Notes: generated by a model from the letters alone, not told the origin. Positions 19,759 to 30,156 are shown, numbered from the stretch's first letter. The stretch is 64,000 bases of DNA from Vibrio gelatinilyticus (GCF_022836845.1 NZ_JAJNNZ010000002.1:109033-173032), one strand, 5' to 3'. Numbers and translations: made by a program.

Positions 19759-20604
19759 ATGAGCAAATATTCTGACGCAAAAGAACTCTCGGGACTCACT
19801 CTTGGCCAAAAGACTGATTACACCAGTCAATATGAGCCAAGCTTGCTGCAGCCAGTTCCCAGAAGTTTGAACCGAGATGACTTAAATTTAGGTGAATCGC
19901 TTCCTTTTAAAGGTTGTGATGTTTGGACGATGTACGAGGTGTCTTGGTTAAATGAAAAAGGTTTACCACAAGTTGCCATTGGTGAAGCTTATATTCCTGC
20001 CACCAGCCCAAATTTAATTGAATCCAAGTCTTTTAAGCTTTATTTAAACAGTTTCAACCAAACTCGATTCAATCATTGGGATGACGTGCATTCGGCATTA
20101 TGCCAAGATCTCTCAGCTTGTGCTGGTGAGAAAGTTGTCGTTAAGTTGATCCCTGTAGACCAGTTTGAGGGTAGCCACATCGTAGGCATGTCCGGTCATT
20201 GTATCGACCATCAAGATATTGAAATTGATAGCTATGAATTCGATGCCGAACTGCTTCGTGACGCAACCAATGAGCAGCTCGTCGAGGAAACCCTACATAG
20301 CCACTTGTTAAAATCCAACTGTTTGATCACCAACCAGCCAGATTGGGGCAGCGTTGAAATAGCCTATACTGGCAATAAGATCGACCAAGAAGCGCTGCTA
20401 CGATATTTGGTATCATTTAGAGAACACAACGAATTTCACGAACAGTGCGTTGAACGGATCTTTACTGATATTATGACGTATTGCCAACCAACGCAATTAT
20501 CGGTATTTGCTCGTTATACACGACGTGGTGGTTTGGATATCAACCCATACCGTTCAAGCATCAATAATAGGCCATCACAAAACCGTCGAATGGCGAGACA
20601 GTAA
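19759..20604 (+). CDS. queF: NADPH-dependent 7-cyano-7-deazaguanine reductase
   Basis: QueF reduces preQ0 to preQ1 in queuosine biosynthesis. The 281-residue protein is the long two-domain (YqcD-like) type. The catalytic cysteine is Cys188 in [13 protein letters not shown], and the QueF substrate motif [15 protein letters not shown] lies at residues 88-102. I see no preQ1 riboswitch upstream. The TPR gene starts nine bases after the stop. Confidence 0.97.
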   Translation: MSKYSDAKELSGLTLGQKTDYTSQYEPSLLQPVPRSLNRDDLNLGESLPFKGCDVWTMYEVSWLNEKGLPQVAIGEAYIPATSPNLIESKSFKLYLNSFNQTRFNHWDDVHSALCQDLSACAGEKVVVKLIPVDQFEGSHIVGMSGHCIDHQDIEIDSYEFDAELLRDATNEQLVEETLHSHLLKSNCLITNQPDWGSVEIAYTGNKIDQEALLRYLVSFREHNEFHEQCVERIFTDIMTYCQPTQLSVFARYTRRGGLDINPYRSSINNRPSQNRRMARQ

Positions 20605-20613
20605 TAGCCGACA

Positions 20614-22905
20614 ATGAGAATAGATAACAACATGCGTTCAACCGTTTGGGTAAATACCTGTGCTTTTTTACTGCTGCTCGTCAGTACATTCTCCGTTGTG
20701 GCTGCTCCTGCAACATTTACTTCGCCAGCGCTTATAGAAGCCCATAAACTGGTTCAGATTGAGCCGAACCAAGCGAAAAAAATTGCCAGCGACTATCTTA
20801 GCCAGCGAGTCTTTTCAGAGCAAAAAGATGAGCGTATGTCGAACCTATCGCGTGATGATACCGATCAGAGAATCAGAACACCGGTAAGTACGGTTAATGC
20901 ACTCACCATTTTGGCCAATGCGCACTTCAATCTCGGCAATACGCGAGAAGCTCTAGTGAACTTAGAACAAGCAAATGAAATCACCAAGCAGTATCAGTTG
21001 TTGTTCTTAGAATTGGATGTTCGCATCCTTCGAACTCGCCTTCTGTGGCAAAGCTCGGGCAAGGGTGGAGAGGCCTTGAGCGAACTAAAGTCGATTGAAA
21101 ACCAGCTGAGTGAGATATCGAGTGACCTACAAATCGCTCGTCGAACTCATTACCGTATTAAGTTGCTACAAGCAGAAATCGCTTCCAATGAAAACGAGTT
21201 CGAACTTGCAAACAACCTTTTTGCAGCGGCAAATACCTTTTTGCCGCAAGCCAGCATGACGACACAAACTATCAGTTTCCACACTAAATATGGTCAGCAC
21301 TTCTTACGCTATCGCCTATACAACGAAGCTCTGTCGGAATTACTACTTGCATATTGGAGTGCTATTGAAACCAACTCTAGTGTTCAGCTTGCTAAGGTCA
21401 ATCAGTTGCTTGCTCAGCTTTTCATGCAAAGGCAAGTCCTAGATAAGGCGCTCGAGCACCTGTCTCAAGCCGCCGATTTTTATGATAGCTACCCAGATTC
21501 ACCGATACTTGGTGAGGTGCTAAAGCTGATGGGTGACATTTACTTTCTACAAAGTAAGTTTAATCTCGCCCTTGTTCATTACTTCAACGTCATTGACCAT
21601 CCAAGTACCGACAAAGACATCGAAAAAGTCATAGACATTCGCTTAAGTCTTGCGTCTACTTATCTGCAATTGTTCAACTATCCACTGGCTGAACAGTACC
21701 TGGCGCGTGCGGAAAAGCTACTGTCATATTCTGATCTTCCAGCCCTGACAGCACGAGCTTCACTACTGTACGCTGGGCTGGCTTACAATCAGAATGAAAG
21801 TAAAAAGGTCATTGAGCAAGCACAGAAAGCGCTGAAGATCAGCCAAGATCTAAAGAACACTTCCTTAGAGCAGCAGTCATACCAATTGTTGGCACTAGGC
21901 TATGAACAAAGAGGAAACTATAAGAAATCATTGGTGAATATCAAACTGGCAAATTCACTACGAACCTTTCAGCAAAATCAGCTCAACCAGATCAGTGAAA
22001 ACGCTTTTAGACAACAGAAACAATTTGTAGAGCAAGCTCTGCATTACGAAATACAAACCAGTGAACTCAGTGATGCTGTCGCACAGCAGAAAAAGTTTCA
22101 AAAGGTAGCTTTTGTGCTGTTTTGTATAGTGACAGCTTTGTCTCTTTTCTCCATCCGCCTGACCTATGTCTCCAGACGCAGTAAACGCGAAATCGCTGAA
22201 CTCAACGACAGTCTTTTTACTCACCCGCGCTCAGGGCTACCTAACTTGAGGTTGCTTAATGCCAGGCTGCCGAGTTCCTTAGAACGCACCCAAAATCATT
22301 TTGAGCAGTGGCAAGTCGGTGAACTCATTAACGAACCCCTGAGTGACCGCCTGCGATTTGTACTGATTGATGTGCCTTTCCTGCGCAACATGTACTTGCA
22401 AAATGGCTATGAAGAAGGGCTAAAGCTCGAGCGGGCGTTTGGTGACTTTATCAAAAGTAAAATCGCCCCCCCTGCTCGCCTGTATCACTTTTCGGATGCG
22501 AATTTGCTCTACATCGAGTCGCGAGAGACTCCTCGAAGTGCTGAAAGTCTGTTCCAAGATATTCAAAGTTGGATCGCGGAGTTTGAACCCAATAAGCAGA
22601 TCAACCGCATAGTACGAGTTGGAATGGCGGATTACCCATTTTTGCCAAGAGCCTACACAGCAATCAATGACAAAGAGCTGCTGGATATTTTATTGGTATC
22701 CACGCACATTGCTCGCAGCCTAAGTATGCAAGAAAAGCAAAGTCATTGGGTATACCTTAAGGCTATCGATAACGCCCCCGCTGCGAGCCTTGCAACTGGG
22801 GATATGAGGAATGCCTGCCGTACAGCCATTAATCAAGGACTGATAAAAGTTCATTCATCTTCCCAGAATGAGGACGGCTTCAAAAAAATACTCAGTAAAG
22901 AGTAA
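20614..22905 (+). CDS. TPR membrane protein with degenerate GGDEF-like domain
   Basis: This 763-residue protein has an N-terminal signal or anchor segment (WVNTCAFLLLLVSTFSVVA), then about 450 residues of helical tetratricopeptide-like repeats expected in the periplasm, then one transmembrane segment at about residues 497-518. The cytoplasmic C-terminal region from about residue 535 looks like a GGDEF fold: HPRSGLPNLRLL resembles the usual DxLTGLPNR start, and VLIDVPFLRNMYLQNGYEEG resembles the metal-binding strand. The GGDEF signature itself is lost (YHFSDANLLYI stands in its place), so cyclase activity is unlikely. ATG 20632 is an alternative start. Confidence 0.82.
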   Translation: MRIDNNMRSTVWVNTCAFLLLLVSTFSVVAAPATFTSPALIEAHKLVQIEPNQAKKIASDYLSQRVFSEQKDERMSNLSRDDTDQRIRTPVSTVNALTILANAHFNLGNTREALVNLEQANEITKQYQLLFLELDVRILRTRLLWQSSGKGGEALSELKSIENQLSEISSDLQIARRTHYRIKLLQAEIASNENEFELANNLFAAANTFLPQASMTTQTISFHTKYGQHFLRYRLYNEALSELLLAYWSAIETNSSVQLAKVNQLLAQLFMQRQVLDKALEHLSQAADFYDSYPDSPILGEVLKLMGDIYFLQSKFNLALVHYFNVIDHPSTDKDIEKVIDIRLSLASTYLQLFNYPLAEQYLARAEKLLSYSDLPALTARASLLYAGLAYNQNESKKVIEQAQKALKISQDLKNTSLEQQSYQLLALGYEQRGNYKKSLVNIKLANSLRTFQQNQLNQISENAFRQQKQFVEQALHYEIQTSELSDAVAQQKKFQKVAFVLFCIVTALSLFSIRLTYVSRRSKREIAELNDSLFTHPRSGLPNLRLLNARLPSSLERTQNHFEQWQVGELINEPLSDRLRFVLIDVPFLRNMYLQNGYEEGLKLERAFGDFIKSKIAPPARLYHFSDANLLYIESRETPRSAESLFQDIQSWIAEFEPNKQINRIVRVGMADYPFLPRAYTAINDKELLDILLVSTHIARSLSMQEKQSHWVYLKAIDNAPAASLATGDMRNACRTAINQGLIKVHSSSQNEDGFKKILSKE

Positions 22906-23008
22906 AAACACGCAACTTATTGATAAGTTGACGTGACGTTGTCCTGTTTTTTGTTATTATCAATTAATGCGTCAATAGCGTAATAACTATTTTGTTTTAA
23001 TAGGATTT

Positions 23009-24574
23009 ATGAGCTCACAAGGACTGGAAACACAACAGCAGTTACATAAGCTGAAGTTGCAATTAGAGCGTATGCGTATCTCGCAAAGGGATACGTCATT
23101 TAAATCGCAACGAGAACAAAAAATACTCAAACGCTTTATTACGACGTTGAGTAATGCCCATATTGGCTCAAACTCTCGACTTGACGAAAAGCTCGCAGAG
23201 CTTCGCCAACAACTTGAGCACAATAAAGACGTCAGTGATCTCATCCCAAACTTTGCTATTCTAGAACGCTTGATCACCAATGAAACAATTGAAAAACAGA
23301 AGAACAACACCATCGTCGAGCAGCAACTACAACGCAGCGCTGCAACTTTAAAACGCATTGACAAACTTCCACTTGTAATAAGAAATGAACTGGCCCAACT
23401 CCTTTTTCGCAACACACAAAAGCCCTTTTCTGTTACAGAGCTTGCGATAAAAATACTCAACATCTATGAGCGGACAATTTCTTTACTTGGTACACAGTTT
23501 TCTTCCTCATCAAGCAATGACGAAGTGCCGCCAAACGACGAATTACTGCGTTGCTTAAGTGAAGAATTACAGTCGTTAATTACCGAGTTAGACTTTGATG
23601 GTGAGCCCGGTGACCAGCTCATCGAAATTCGTACCAAATTACTGTTAGATGTTCAAACTGACAGTCTCATTGAGTCGACCTTACAGGTGCTCAAGTTAGT
23701 CATAGAGGCAACCAACTACGAACGTAAAACCTCAGAGCAGTTTTTAGAGCAAGTAAATATCTCACTCTCTAATTCAATGAAAAACAGTGCTCAGAACCTA
23801 GATCAAAGCCAAGTATATTTTGAACAACGTCAAAGCATGAACTCTGAGCTTTCTGGATTGATCAATGAATCACAGAACTCCTTCTCTAAGGCAAATGATC
23901 TCAAAGAAGCGAAACTATTGCTCAACCCACTGCTTAGTCAACTTGCCTCACTCTCAGAACGAGTCTCCCACTCAGAAGAGAGAGAGCAAGTATTGTTAGA
24001 AAGGCTATACCATAGCAAGAACCAGTTAGAAAATTTGTTTGAAAAGACCCAAGACTATCGGCGCCGATTAGAAGACCAAACCCAACGAATGTTACTCGAC
24101 CCACTGACCAAAGTGTACAACCGAGCGGCACTCGTCGATAAGTTAGAGCTCGAGTATCGAAGATGGCTAAAAAGCCAGCACCCGCTGCGCGTCGTGATAC
24201 TTGATATTGATAAGTTTAAGTCCATTAACAGCAATTTTGGTTACACTGCAGGGGACAAAGCACTAAAAGTTATCGCCCGCACGATTTCCAATGAATTAGC
24301 GAATACGGATACCATCGCTCGCTTTGCCGGCGAAGAGTTCATTATCATTCTCCCAGAGCAAGATGATCCTAGTTGCCACACAATCATTCAAAACATTCAA
24401 CGAAAAATCAGTCAATTACCATTTAAATTTAAAGACCAGCAAATCACCATTACCCTGACGGCTGCCAGTGTGTCATTCAAACAAAATGATACCCCGGACG
24501 ATATTCTCAGTAAATTGAACCACTCATTGCTTCAAGCAAAGAAACTCGGTCCTAATCAACTCGCCTGGAAATAA
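23009..24574 (+). CDS. Diguanylate cyclase (GGDEF), cytoplasmic, coiled-coil N terminus
   Basis: The C-terminal 165 residues form a complete GGDEF domain that should make cyclic di-GMP: DPLTKVYNRAAL, the metal-site VVILDIDKFKSINSNFGY and the signature AGEEF. The residues where the inhibitory I-site RxxD would be read ANTD, so product inhibition is probably absent. The N-terminal 350 residues are helical and glutamine-rich with coiled-coil character and no membrane segment, so the signal sensed is unknown. It follows the TPR/degenerate-GGDEF gene after 103 bases. Confidence 0.9.
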   Translation: MSSQGLETQQQLHKLKLQLERMRISQRDTSFKSQREQKILKRFITTLSNAHIGSNSRLDEKLAELRQQLEHNKDVSDLIPNFAILERLITNETIEKQKNNTIVEQQLQRSAATLKRIDKLPLVIRNELAQLLFRNTQKPFSVTELAIKILNIYERTISLLGTQFSSSSSNDEVPPNDELLRCLSEELQSLITELDFDGEPGDQLIEIRTKLLLDVQTDSLIESTLQVLKLVIEATNYERKTSEQFLEQVNISLSNSMKNSAQNLDQSQVYFEQRQSMNSELSGLINESQNSFSKANDLKEAKLLLNPLLSQLASLSERVSHSEEREQVLLERLYHSKNQLENLFEKTQDYRRRLEDQTQRMLLDPLTKVYNRAALVDKLELEYRRWLKSQHPLRVVILDIDKFKSINSNFGYTAGDKALKVIARTISNELANTDTIARFAGEEFIIILPEQDDPSCHTIIQNIQRKISQLPFKFKDQQITITLTAASVSFKQNDTPDDILSKLNHSLLQAKKLGPNQLAWK

Positions 24575-24763
24575 CCCCAAAGTCTTGGTTCTCTTTATTT
24601 TCAAATAGTTATAACAACATCCTCTATCTTTGCTACAGTTGTAATAATGATGTTCGATTCGTGACCGCCTCCAATACCATTATTCTTCTCTGAGTCACCT
24701 ATCCAGCATGCCTCCTAAATGCCGGTGTTTTGAAGTGCCCGGCTTAAGCGAAAGGACGAGCCT

Positions 24764-26122
24764 ATGATCACACATATTAGCCCAGCAGGTAGCATGGACC
24801 TGCTTTCTCAACTCGAAGTTGAGCGCCTTAAAAATACCGCAGCTGGAGGCCTCTACCAGCTCTACAGAAATTGCACCCTTGCGGTACTTAACTCGGGAAG
24901 CCACACCGACAACTCCAAAGAACTACTAGAACAATACCTATCCTTTGATGTGAATGTGGTGCGCCGAGAGCGAGGCATAAAACTTGAACTCACTAATGCC
25001 CCTGAACATGCCTTCGTTGATGGTGAAATCATCAAAGGTATTCAAGAACACCTCTTTTCAGTACTTAGAGATATTGTTTACGTCAATATGCATCTTGCTG
25101 ACAGTCAACGATTAAACTTAACTAACTCTACTCATATAACCAACTTAGTTTTTGGAATATTACGAAACGCTGGCACATTAATCCCAGGGATAGAGCCGAA
25201 CTTAGTCGTTTGCTGGGGTGGTCACTCTATCAATCCTGTCGAGTATCAATACACCCGAGAAGTGGGCAGCGAACTGGGATTACGTGAATTGAATATTTGC
25301 ACAGGTTGTGGCCCTGGAGCTATGGAAGGTCCGATGAAAGGAGCCGCCATAGGTCACGCTAAGCAACGCTATTATGACCATCGCTACCTCGGCCTTACTG
25401 AGCCGTCTATTATCGCTGCTGAGCCACCGAATCCTATTGTCAATGAACTGGTCATCATGCCTGATATTGAGAAAAGACTGGAAGCTTTCGTTAGGATAGC
25501 CCACGGAATAATCATTTTCCCTGGTGGCCCGGGTACCGCCGAAGAGCTGCTTTATATTTTGGGTATCATGATGCACCCCGAGAATGCCGATCAACCTCTT
25601 CCTATTATTCTTACCGGACCGAAGGAGAGCGAAAGATATTTTCATTCAATCGACACCTTCATTCGCGACACCTTGGGCGAACAAGCTTGCAAGTATTATC
25701 AAATTGTCATTGATGATCCCGCCATGGCAGCTCGCCTTGTCAAAGGCTCAATGCCTGCAGTCCGTGAACATCGTAAAGCCAATGGTGACGCATACAGCTA
25801 CAACTGGTCACTGAAAATTGAGCCCGAATTTCAGCTACCTTTTGACCCAACACACGAAAATATGGCATCACTGGATCTTAACCTCAACCAACGCCCGGAA
25901 AATCTGGCCGCCAATTTGCGTCAGGCATTCTCGGGGATCGTGGCGGGTAACGTTAAAGCCGAAGGAATCCGAGAAATCGAACGTAAAGGACCATTCATTA
26001 TTGACGGTGATCGGGAATTAATGAAAAAAATGGACCAATTACTCGGAGACTTCGTTCAGCAGCAACGAATGAAATTACCCGGTTCAGAGTATGTACCCTG
26101 TTACAAAATCGCGAATCACTAG
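24764..26122 (+). CDS. ppnN: Nucleotide 5'-monophosphate nucleosidase PpnN
   Basis: PpnN (YgdH) cleaves purine and pyrimidine nucleoside monophosphates to base and ribose-5-phosphate; in E. coli it binds (p)ppGpp. The 452-residue protein has the LOG-family catalytic motif [10 protein letters not shown] in a Rossmann-like domain, with N- and C-terminal domains of the PpnN type (the C-terminal one containing [16 protein letters not shown]). A GAAAGGA site precedes the start. xni follows, as in E. coli. Confidence 0.96.
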   Translation: MITHISPAGSMDLLSQLEVERLKNTAAGGLYQLYRNCTLAVLNSGSHTDNSKELLEQYLSFDVNVVRRERGIKLELTNAPEHAFVDGEIIKGIQEHLFSVLRDIVYVNMHLADSQRLNLTNSTHITNLVFGILRNAGTLIPGIEPNLVVCWGGHSINPVEYQYTREVGSELGLRELNICTGCGPGAMEGPMKGAAIGHAKQRYYDHRYLGLTEPSIIAAEPPNPIVNELVIMPDIEKRLEAFVRIAHGIIIFPGGPGTAEELLYILGIMMHPENADQPLPIILTGPKESERYFHSIDTFIRDTLGEQACKYYQIVIDDPAMAARLVKGSMPAVREHRKANGDAYSYNWSLKIEPEFQLPFDPTHENMASLDLNLNQRPENLAANLRQAFSGIVAGNVKAEGIREIERKGPFIIDGDRELMKKMDQLLGDFVQQQRMKLPGSEYVPCYKIANH

Positions 26123-26132
26123 TAAAAGAACC

Positions 26133-26183
26133 TGAAAGCTGGCGCAGCTTTCATTACAATAGGGCTACGTTAACTGTAGCCCT
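26133..26183 (+). other. Two hairpins in the ppnN-xni gap
   Basis: TGAAAGCTG/CAGCTTTCA around GCG (26133-26153) and AGGGCTAC/GTAGCCCT around GTTAACT (26161-26183) fill the 69-base gap. The second ends eight bases before the xni start. There is no T-run, so attenuation or mRNA stabilisation is as likely as termination. Confidence 0.6.
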
Positions 26184-26191
26184 AAGTTGTT

Positions 26192-26968
26192 ATGTCTATT
26201 CATCTTGTCATTATTGATGCTTTAAACCTGATCCGTCGTGTTCATTCGGCTCAACCCGACCCTGAGGACATTGAACGTACCGTACACACGACCAGCCGAA
26301 CGTTGCAGCGTATTCTCAATGAAACACAACCGACTCACATCATTGCGGTTTTTGATCATCATGAACAAGATAGAGGATGGCGGGCAAAAATTTGGCCAAC
26401 CTATAAACAAAATCGCAAACCCATGCCAGAAGCCCTTCTCAAAGGATTAGATCGTATTCAACAAGCGTGGTGGGAATTGGGTGTTGATTCGTTGCTATCA
26501 GAAGGAGACGAAGCTGACGACTTGATCGCAACTCTTGCAGTTAAGGTTGCTGAGCATAGCGAAAAGGTAACAATCGTGTCGACTGATAAAGGTTACTGTC
26601 AATTACTCTCCCCTACCTTGCAGATAAGAGACTATTTTCAACATCGCTGGCTAGATGCTCCTTTTATTGAAAAAGAGTTTGGGGTAAAACCTGCGCAGCT
26701 CGCCGATTACTGGGGACTCACAGGAATCAGCTCCTCTCAAGTCACAGGGATCCCGGGAGTCGGCCCGAAAGCAGCCAAAGAGATCCTGACTCAATTTGAA
26801 AGTATCGAAGCTGCCAACCAATCTTCAGATTTGGCAGCTAAATATCGTAAGAAATTTGATGAACATATTGAGGTGGCGCGCCTATCAAAACAAGTGGCAG
26901 CGCTAAAAACCGATATTGAGTTAGGCTTTAACCTGCAAGATATTCGTTTTGGTCGGGATAATAGTTAA
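26192..26968 (+). CDS. xni: Flap endonuclease Xni
   Basis: Xni (YgdG, ExoIX) is a relative of the 5'-nuclease domain of DNA polymerase I. The 258-residue protein begins IHLVIIDALNLIRRVHSA, with acidic metal-site residues in VFDHHEQD and the conserved EGDEADDLIATLA cluster. The helix-hairpin-helix type GIPGVGPKAAKEIL follows. A terminator lies about 27 bases behind. Confidence 0.95.
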   Translation: MSIHLVIIDALNLIRRVHSAQPDPEDIERTVHTTSRTLQRILNETQPTHIIAVFDHHEQDRGWRAKIWPTYKQNRKPMPEALLKGLDRIQQAWWELGVDSLLSEGDEADDLIATLAVKVAEHSEKVTIVSTDKGYCQLLSPTLQIRDYFQHRWLDAPFIEKEFGVKPAQLADYWGLTGISSSQVTGIPGVGPKAAKEILTQFESIEAANQSSDLAAKYRKKFDEHIEVARLSKQVAALKTDIELGFNLQDIRFGRDNS

Positions 26969-26994
26969 CCCCATATCGACTTGGAAACCGCATT

Positions 26995-27033
26995 AAAAAA
27001 AACGACAGTCACTTTGTAAGGCTGTCGTTTTTT
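26995..27033. terminator. Terminator between xni and rlmM
   Basis: AAAACGACAG and CTGTCGTTTT pair around a 13-base loop, flanked by A- and T-runs. It can serve both convergent genes. Confidence 0.85.
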
Positions 27034-27045
27034 ATCGAAATGCCG

Positions 27046-28137
27046 TTAGTGCGGCGAGATGTTTGAAAGTGACTGGATATGAACCGTAATTTCTTCCCGA
27101 TCATGGTACAGGTGCTTTGCCTGTAGCTTGAACTTCACTTTATTTTCATTCAGGAACTGTTTTAGATTCTCTATATCCTGAAGAACCTCATCGTAGCGAC
27201 CTTTCATCGGTAGCTTGAGGTTAAATATCGTTTCTTGTGCCCAACCTCGAATCAACCACTCACCCATTAACTGTGCTACGCGAGAAGGCTTCTCGATCAT
27301 GTCACAAATCAACCAAGTCACATTTTTACGTGCCGGTTCAAACTTGAAACCATCTTCACGGTGGTGCTTCACCTGACCGGTATCCATCAGGCTGTCGGCC
27401 ATCATGCCATTATCGACTGCGTGAACAAACATCGAACGCTTCACCAATTGGTAGGTCCACCCGCCTGGACAAGCGCCAAGATCCACTCCCCACATTCCGG
27501 AGGCCAAACGCGTATCCCACTCTTCTTTCGGAATAAAGACATGAAACGCCTCTTCGAGTTTAAGGGTTGAGCGACTTGGTGCATCTGAAGGAAACTTCAA
27601 ACGCGGGATCCCCATAAAGAAACTCGAATTGTTTGAGCTGTAGGAGTAGCCAATATAGCAGTGGCCGGGCTTGACAAAGCAAACATGTAACACAGGTTTT
27701 TTAGGGCTGTCTTTACTGTAAAGGATTCCTTTTCCACGGAACGCCTGACGAAGTGGCACAGTAAATTTACGGCAAAACTTTAGTAATTCTTTCGCTTCAT
27801 TAGTGTCCGGAGTTTCGATTCTTAGCTCACCACAACGAGGGAGCTTTTCTACATCCGCAAGAGCCGTTAGTATTGGAGAAATTCTGTCTTCAGCTGGTAA
27901 TTCTTGCATTTCGGTCGCAACGGCAAAAACCTGACGGGCAAATATCAATGATTGAAAATCAACCTGCTTGATCAATTTGTCGGCATCACCATCCTGGTAA
28001 CATTCAAATAGAACATAACCGGTATTGTTTTTTGCGCGAGCGAAGCCATAGACTTCAATCTGTGACGCCTTGTCTTGTATTTCACCAGCACACTCTTTCT
28101 CAAAGCCAGAGCGGCAATAAAGCATGACTTGTTTCAC
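27046..28137 (-). CDS. rlmM: 23S rRNA 2'-O-ribose methyltransferase RlmM
   Basis: RlmM (YgdE) methylates the 2'-OH of C2498 in 23S rRNA. The 363-residue protein has an N-terminal THUMP-like region and a C-terminal Rossmann methyltransferase domain with the SAM motif [17 protein letters not shown]. The catalytic lysine is expected in [13 protein letters not shown]. Its ATG overlaps the stop of the DUF423 gene by four bases; it is the last gene of a four-gene overlapping operon beginning with gcvA. Confidence 0.96.
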   Translation of the reverse strand: MKQVMLYCRSGFEKECAGEIQDKASQIEVYGFARAKNNTGYVLFECYQDGDADKLIKQVDFQSLIFARQVFAVATEMQELPAEDRISPILTALADVEKLPRCGELRIETPDTNEAKELLKFCRKFTVPLRQAFRGKGILYSKDSPKKPVLHVCFVKPGHCYIGYSYSSNNSSFFMGIPRLKFPSDAPSRSTLKLEEAFHVFIPKEEWDTRLASGMWGVDLGACPGGWTYQLVKRSMFVHAVDNGMMADSLMDTGQVKHHREDGFKFEPARKNVTWLICDMIEKPSRVAQLMGEWLIRGWAQETIFNLKLPMKGRYDEVLQDIENLKQFLNENKVKFKLQAKHLYHDREEITVHIQSLSNISPH

Positions 28138-28550
28138 TGATTGACTCCATTTACATTGGTTCTGTCAGTCATTTTATACCCAGCGTGAGCAAAAAGCCCC
28201 CAACCAAGAATAAACATCACACCACCGATAGGAGTAATTGGCCCAAACCACTTAACTCCAGTGATGGCTAACGCATATAGACTGCCACTAAAAAAAAGGA
28301 TGCCGATGATAAAACATATTGCGGCACGATGAAACGCTTTTTCACCTGTTCGCGATGATGCTTGCATGGAAAATAAAGCACACAACAGTATCGCAACGGT
28401 ATGAATGAAGTGATAGGTCACCCCTGTCTGAAACACCTCAAGAGAATAGGGAGCCAGGAGTGACTTGAGCCCATGAGCTGCAAACGCCCCTAATATAACA
28501 GCCAGCCCTCCGAGCAAACCGCCAATTACAACCCAATGATTGCTATGCAT
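28134..28550 (-). CDS. ygdD: DUF423 family small membrane protein (YgdD-like)
   Basis: A 138-residue protein with four hydrophobic segments and the DUF423 start [21 protein letters not shown]. Its function is unknown; E. coli ygdD also lies beside gcvA and rlmM. It overlaps the upstream hydrolase gene by eight bases and the downstream rlmM by four. Confidence 0.93.
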   Translation of the reverse strand: MHSNHWVVIGGLLGGLAVILGAFAAHGLKSLLAPYSLEVFQTGVTYHFIHTVAILLCALFSMQASSRTGEKAFHRAAICFIIGILFFSGSLYALAITGVKWFGPITPIGGVMFILGWGLFAHAGYKMTDRTNVNGVNQ

Positions 28551-29166
28551 TCGACTGGCCTTTGATAAACGTCGCTAATAACTCAGCCACCTGTTGTCGA
28601 TTTTGCTGCTCTGTATAACCCGATGACTTTCTAGGTTTAAAGCCATGGTCGCCATCGGCGATAAAGTGACATCTCACTGAGCTTGAAAATGAATATTCAA
28701 GCACTTCTTCTTTGCGTCCGAAGGTATCACGCTCTCCTTGCAATATTAGGCAAGGCTTCTTGATGTCAGCCAAATGTTCACCTTTGAACTTGTCTAACTT
28801 TCCGGGCGGGTGGAAAGGGAATCCCAGGCAAGCGACCTTGGCCACGCCTGAATGCTCGGATAACAGTGATGCCATTCGTCCTCCCATGGACTTGCCACCA
28901 ATAACAATTGGCCCCTGCTGAGACAGCGACTCAATAATTTCGGTCATCGCTTCAAGTAGCTTCGGAGCTCTATCTGGCGGCCTTTTCTTACCGTCTTCTT
29001 GGCGTTTAATCATATAAGGAAAATTAAAACGGACCACCTGGACGCCTAAATTTGCCAAACGTTGTGCCATGTCTGTCATAAACTCATGATCCATGCCAGC
29101 CCCAGCGCCATGGGCAAATAGAAAAAGAGGGTCTTTCTCTAGACCATCACGAATTACATTACTCAT
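28543..29166 (-). CDS. Alpha/beta hydrolase, KANL3/Tex30-like family
   Basis: The 207-residue protein has an alpha/beta-hydrolase fold: oxyanion segment FAHGAGAGMD, nucleophile elbow GGKSMGGRM (serine), acid region LILQGERDTFG and C-terminal histidine DGDHGFKP. It looks like the small KANL3/Tex30 type; the substrate is unknown. I chose the ATG at 29166 (MSNVIRDGLEKD) because it overlaps the gcvA stop as ATGAGTAA; a longer reading would run 141 bases into gcvA. Confidence 0.86.
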   Translation of the reverse strand: MSNVIRDGLEKDPLFLFAHGAGAGMDHEFMTDMAQRLANLGVQVVRFNFPYMIKRQEDGKKRPPDRAPKLLEAMTEIIESLSQQGPIVIGGKSMGGRMASLLSEHSGVAKVACLGFPFHPPGKLDKFKGEHLADIKKPCLILQGERDTFGRKEEVLEYSFSSSVRCHFIADGDHGFKPRKSSGYTEQQNRQQVAELLATFIKGQSNA

Positions 29167-30067
29167 CCAACATTTCCTCTTGCTCGCTTTGTGCCTTCGC
29201 AAGCATCCAATCTCTAAAGGTCGCAATTCGCCCCATATCAGCCTGCTTATCATGACACACGACATAAAACGCGTTCTTACTGACAAGCACTTCATCAAAA
29301 GGGGCAATCAAGCGCCCTGCGTCAATTTCTGGCTGCGCCAGTACATTGTTGCCTAAAGCGATTCCCTGTCCATGTGCCGCTGCTTGTAACACCATGGTGG
29401 AGTGACTAAATATCGGGCCGTGATTGACATTGATACCCACAAGTTCATTTTGCTTAGTGAACTGTTTCCAATCTTTACGCGACGTATCATGCAATAAAGT
29501 GTGCTTGGTGAGATCCGCCAACGTGTCTAATGGTTTTGATCCCAATAGAAGTGACGGAGAGCAAAGTGGTATCAGGTACTCTTGGTAAAGCTTATCCGCT
29601 CTTAAGCTAGGCCAATTTCCACGGCCATAGTAAATAGCAACGTCAACATCATCAGTTAATGACCCTTCGTCCATATCAACCGCCTTAATACGAACATCAA
29701 TATCAGGCTCTTGCTCATTAAAATCCGCTAGGCGAGGAACCAACCATTGAATAGCAAAACTAGGCGGCAAGCTGATCGTTAACGCCCCTTTTTCACTACG
29801 CTCAAGCACCTTATCGGTTGCCTCTGCCAACGCGGTAAAAATATCTTTTATTTCGAGAAAGTAGCTTTGCCCTTCTTCGGTTAATAATAGAGAGCGATTT
29901 CGACGACGAAACAGTTTCAATCCAAGAAACTCCTCGAGCGCTTTAATTTGATGGCTAACTGCAGCTTGAGTGACAAACAGCTCTTCAGCAGCACGAGTGA
30001 AGCTCAAATGACGGGCAGCAGCTTCAAAAACTTTTAGCGAATTTAAGGGGGGTAATCGTCTTGACAT
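29159..30067 (-). CDS. gcvA: LysR-type regulator of glycine cleavage, GcvA
   Basis: GcvA activates or represses the glycine-cleavage operon gcvTHP and activates the small RNA GcvB. The 302-residue protein from ATG 30067 starts MSRRLPPLNSLKVFEAAARH; its winged HTH covers about residues 8-65 (FTRAAEELFVTQAAVSHQIKA) and a LysR substrate domain follows. An upstream in-frame ATG at 30085 is possible. It is divergent from gcvB, the arrangement seen in E. coli. Confidence 0.95.
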   Translation of the reverse strand: MSRRLPPLNSLKVFEAAARHLSFTRAAEELFVTQAAVSHQIKALEEFLGLKLFRRRNRSLLLTEEGQSYFLEIKDIFTALAEATDKVLERSEKGALTISLPPSFAIQWLVPRLADFNEQEPDIDVRIKAVDMDEGSLTDDVDVAIYYGRGNWPSLRADKLYQEYLIPLCSPSLLLGSKPLDTLADLTKHTLLHDTSRKDWKQFTKQNELVGINVNHGPIFSHSTMVLQAAAHGQGIALGNNVLAQPEIDAGRLIAPFDEVLVSKNAFYVVCHDKQADMGRIATFRDWMLAKAQSEQEEMLDE

Positions 30068-30120
30068 AAGCAATCTCGAAAGCATTAGTTTTTTTAATCT
30101 GAAACATTATAATTTGTCCA

Positions 30121-30149
30121 TTGCCGAACAGCCAGATAAATTCTATATT
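30121..30149 (+). promoter_or_regulatory. gcvB promoter
   Basis: TTGCCG (30121-30126) and TATATT (30144-30149) are separated by 17 bases and point at the gcvB RNA. The region also precedes gcvA on the other strand, so GcvA probably binds here. Confidence 0.75.
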
Positions 30150-30156
30150 TCTCCCC

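Noticed and set aside
20614..22905. Diguanylate cyclase activity of the TPR protein
   Set aside because: The GGDEF signature is replaced by residues that cannot bind GTP in the usual way, so only the fold is claimed.
29167..29307. N-terminal extension of the alpha/beta hydrolase
   Set aside because: The added 47 residues are the gcvA 3' end read in another frame; the ATGAGTAA overlap supports the shorter start.
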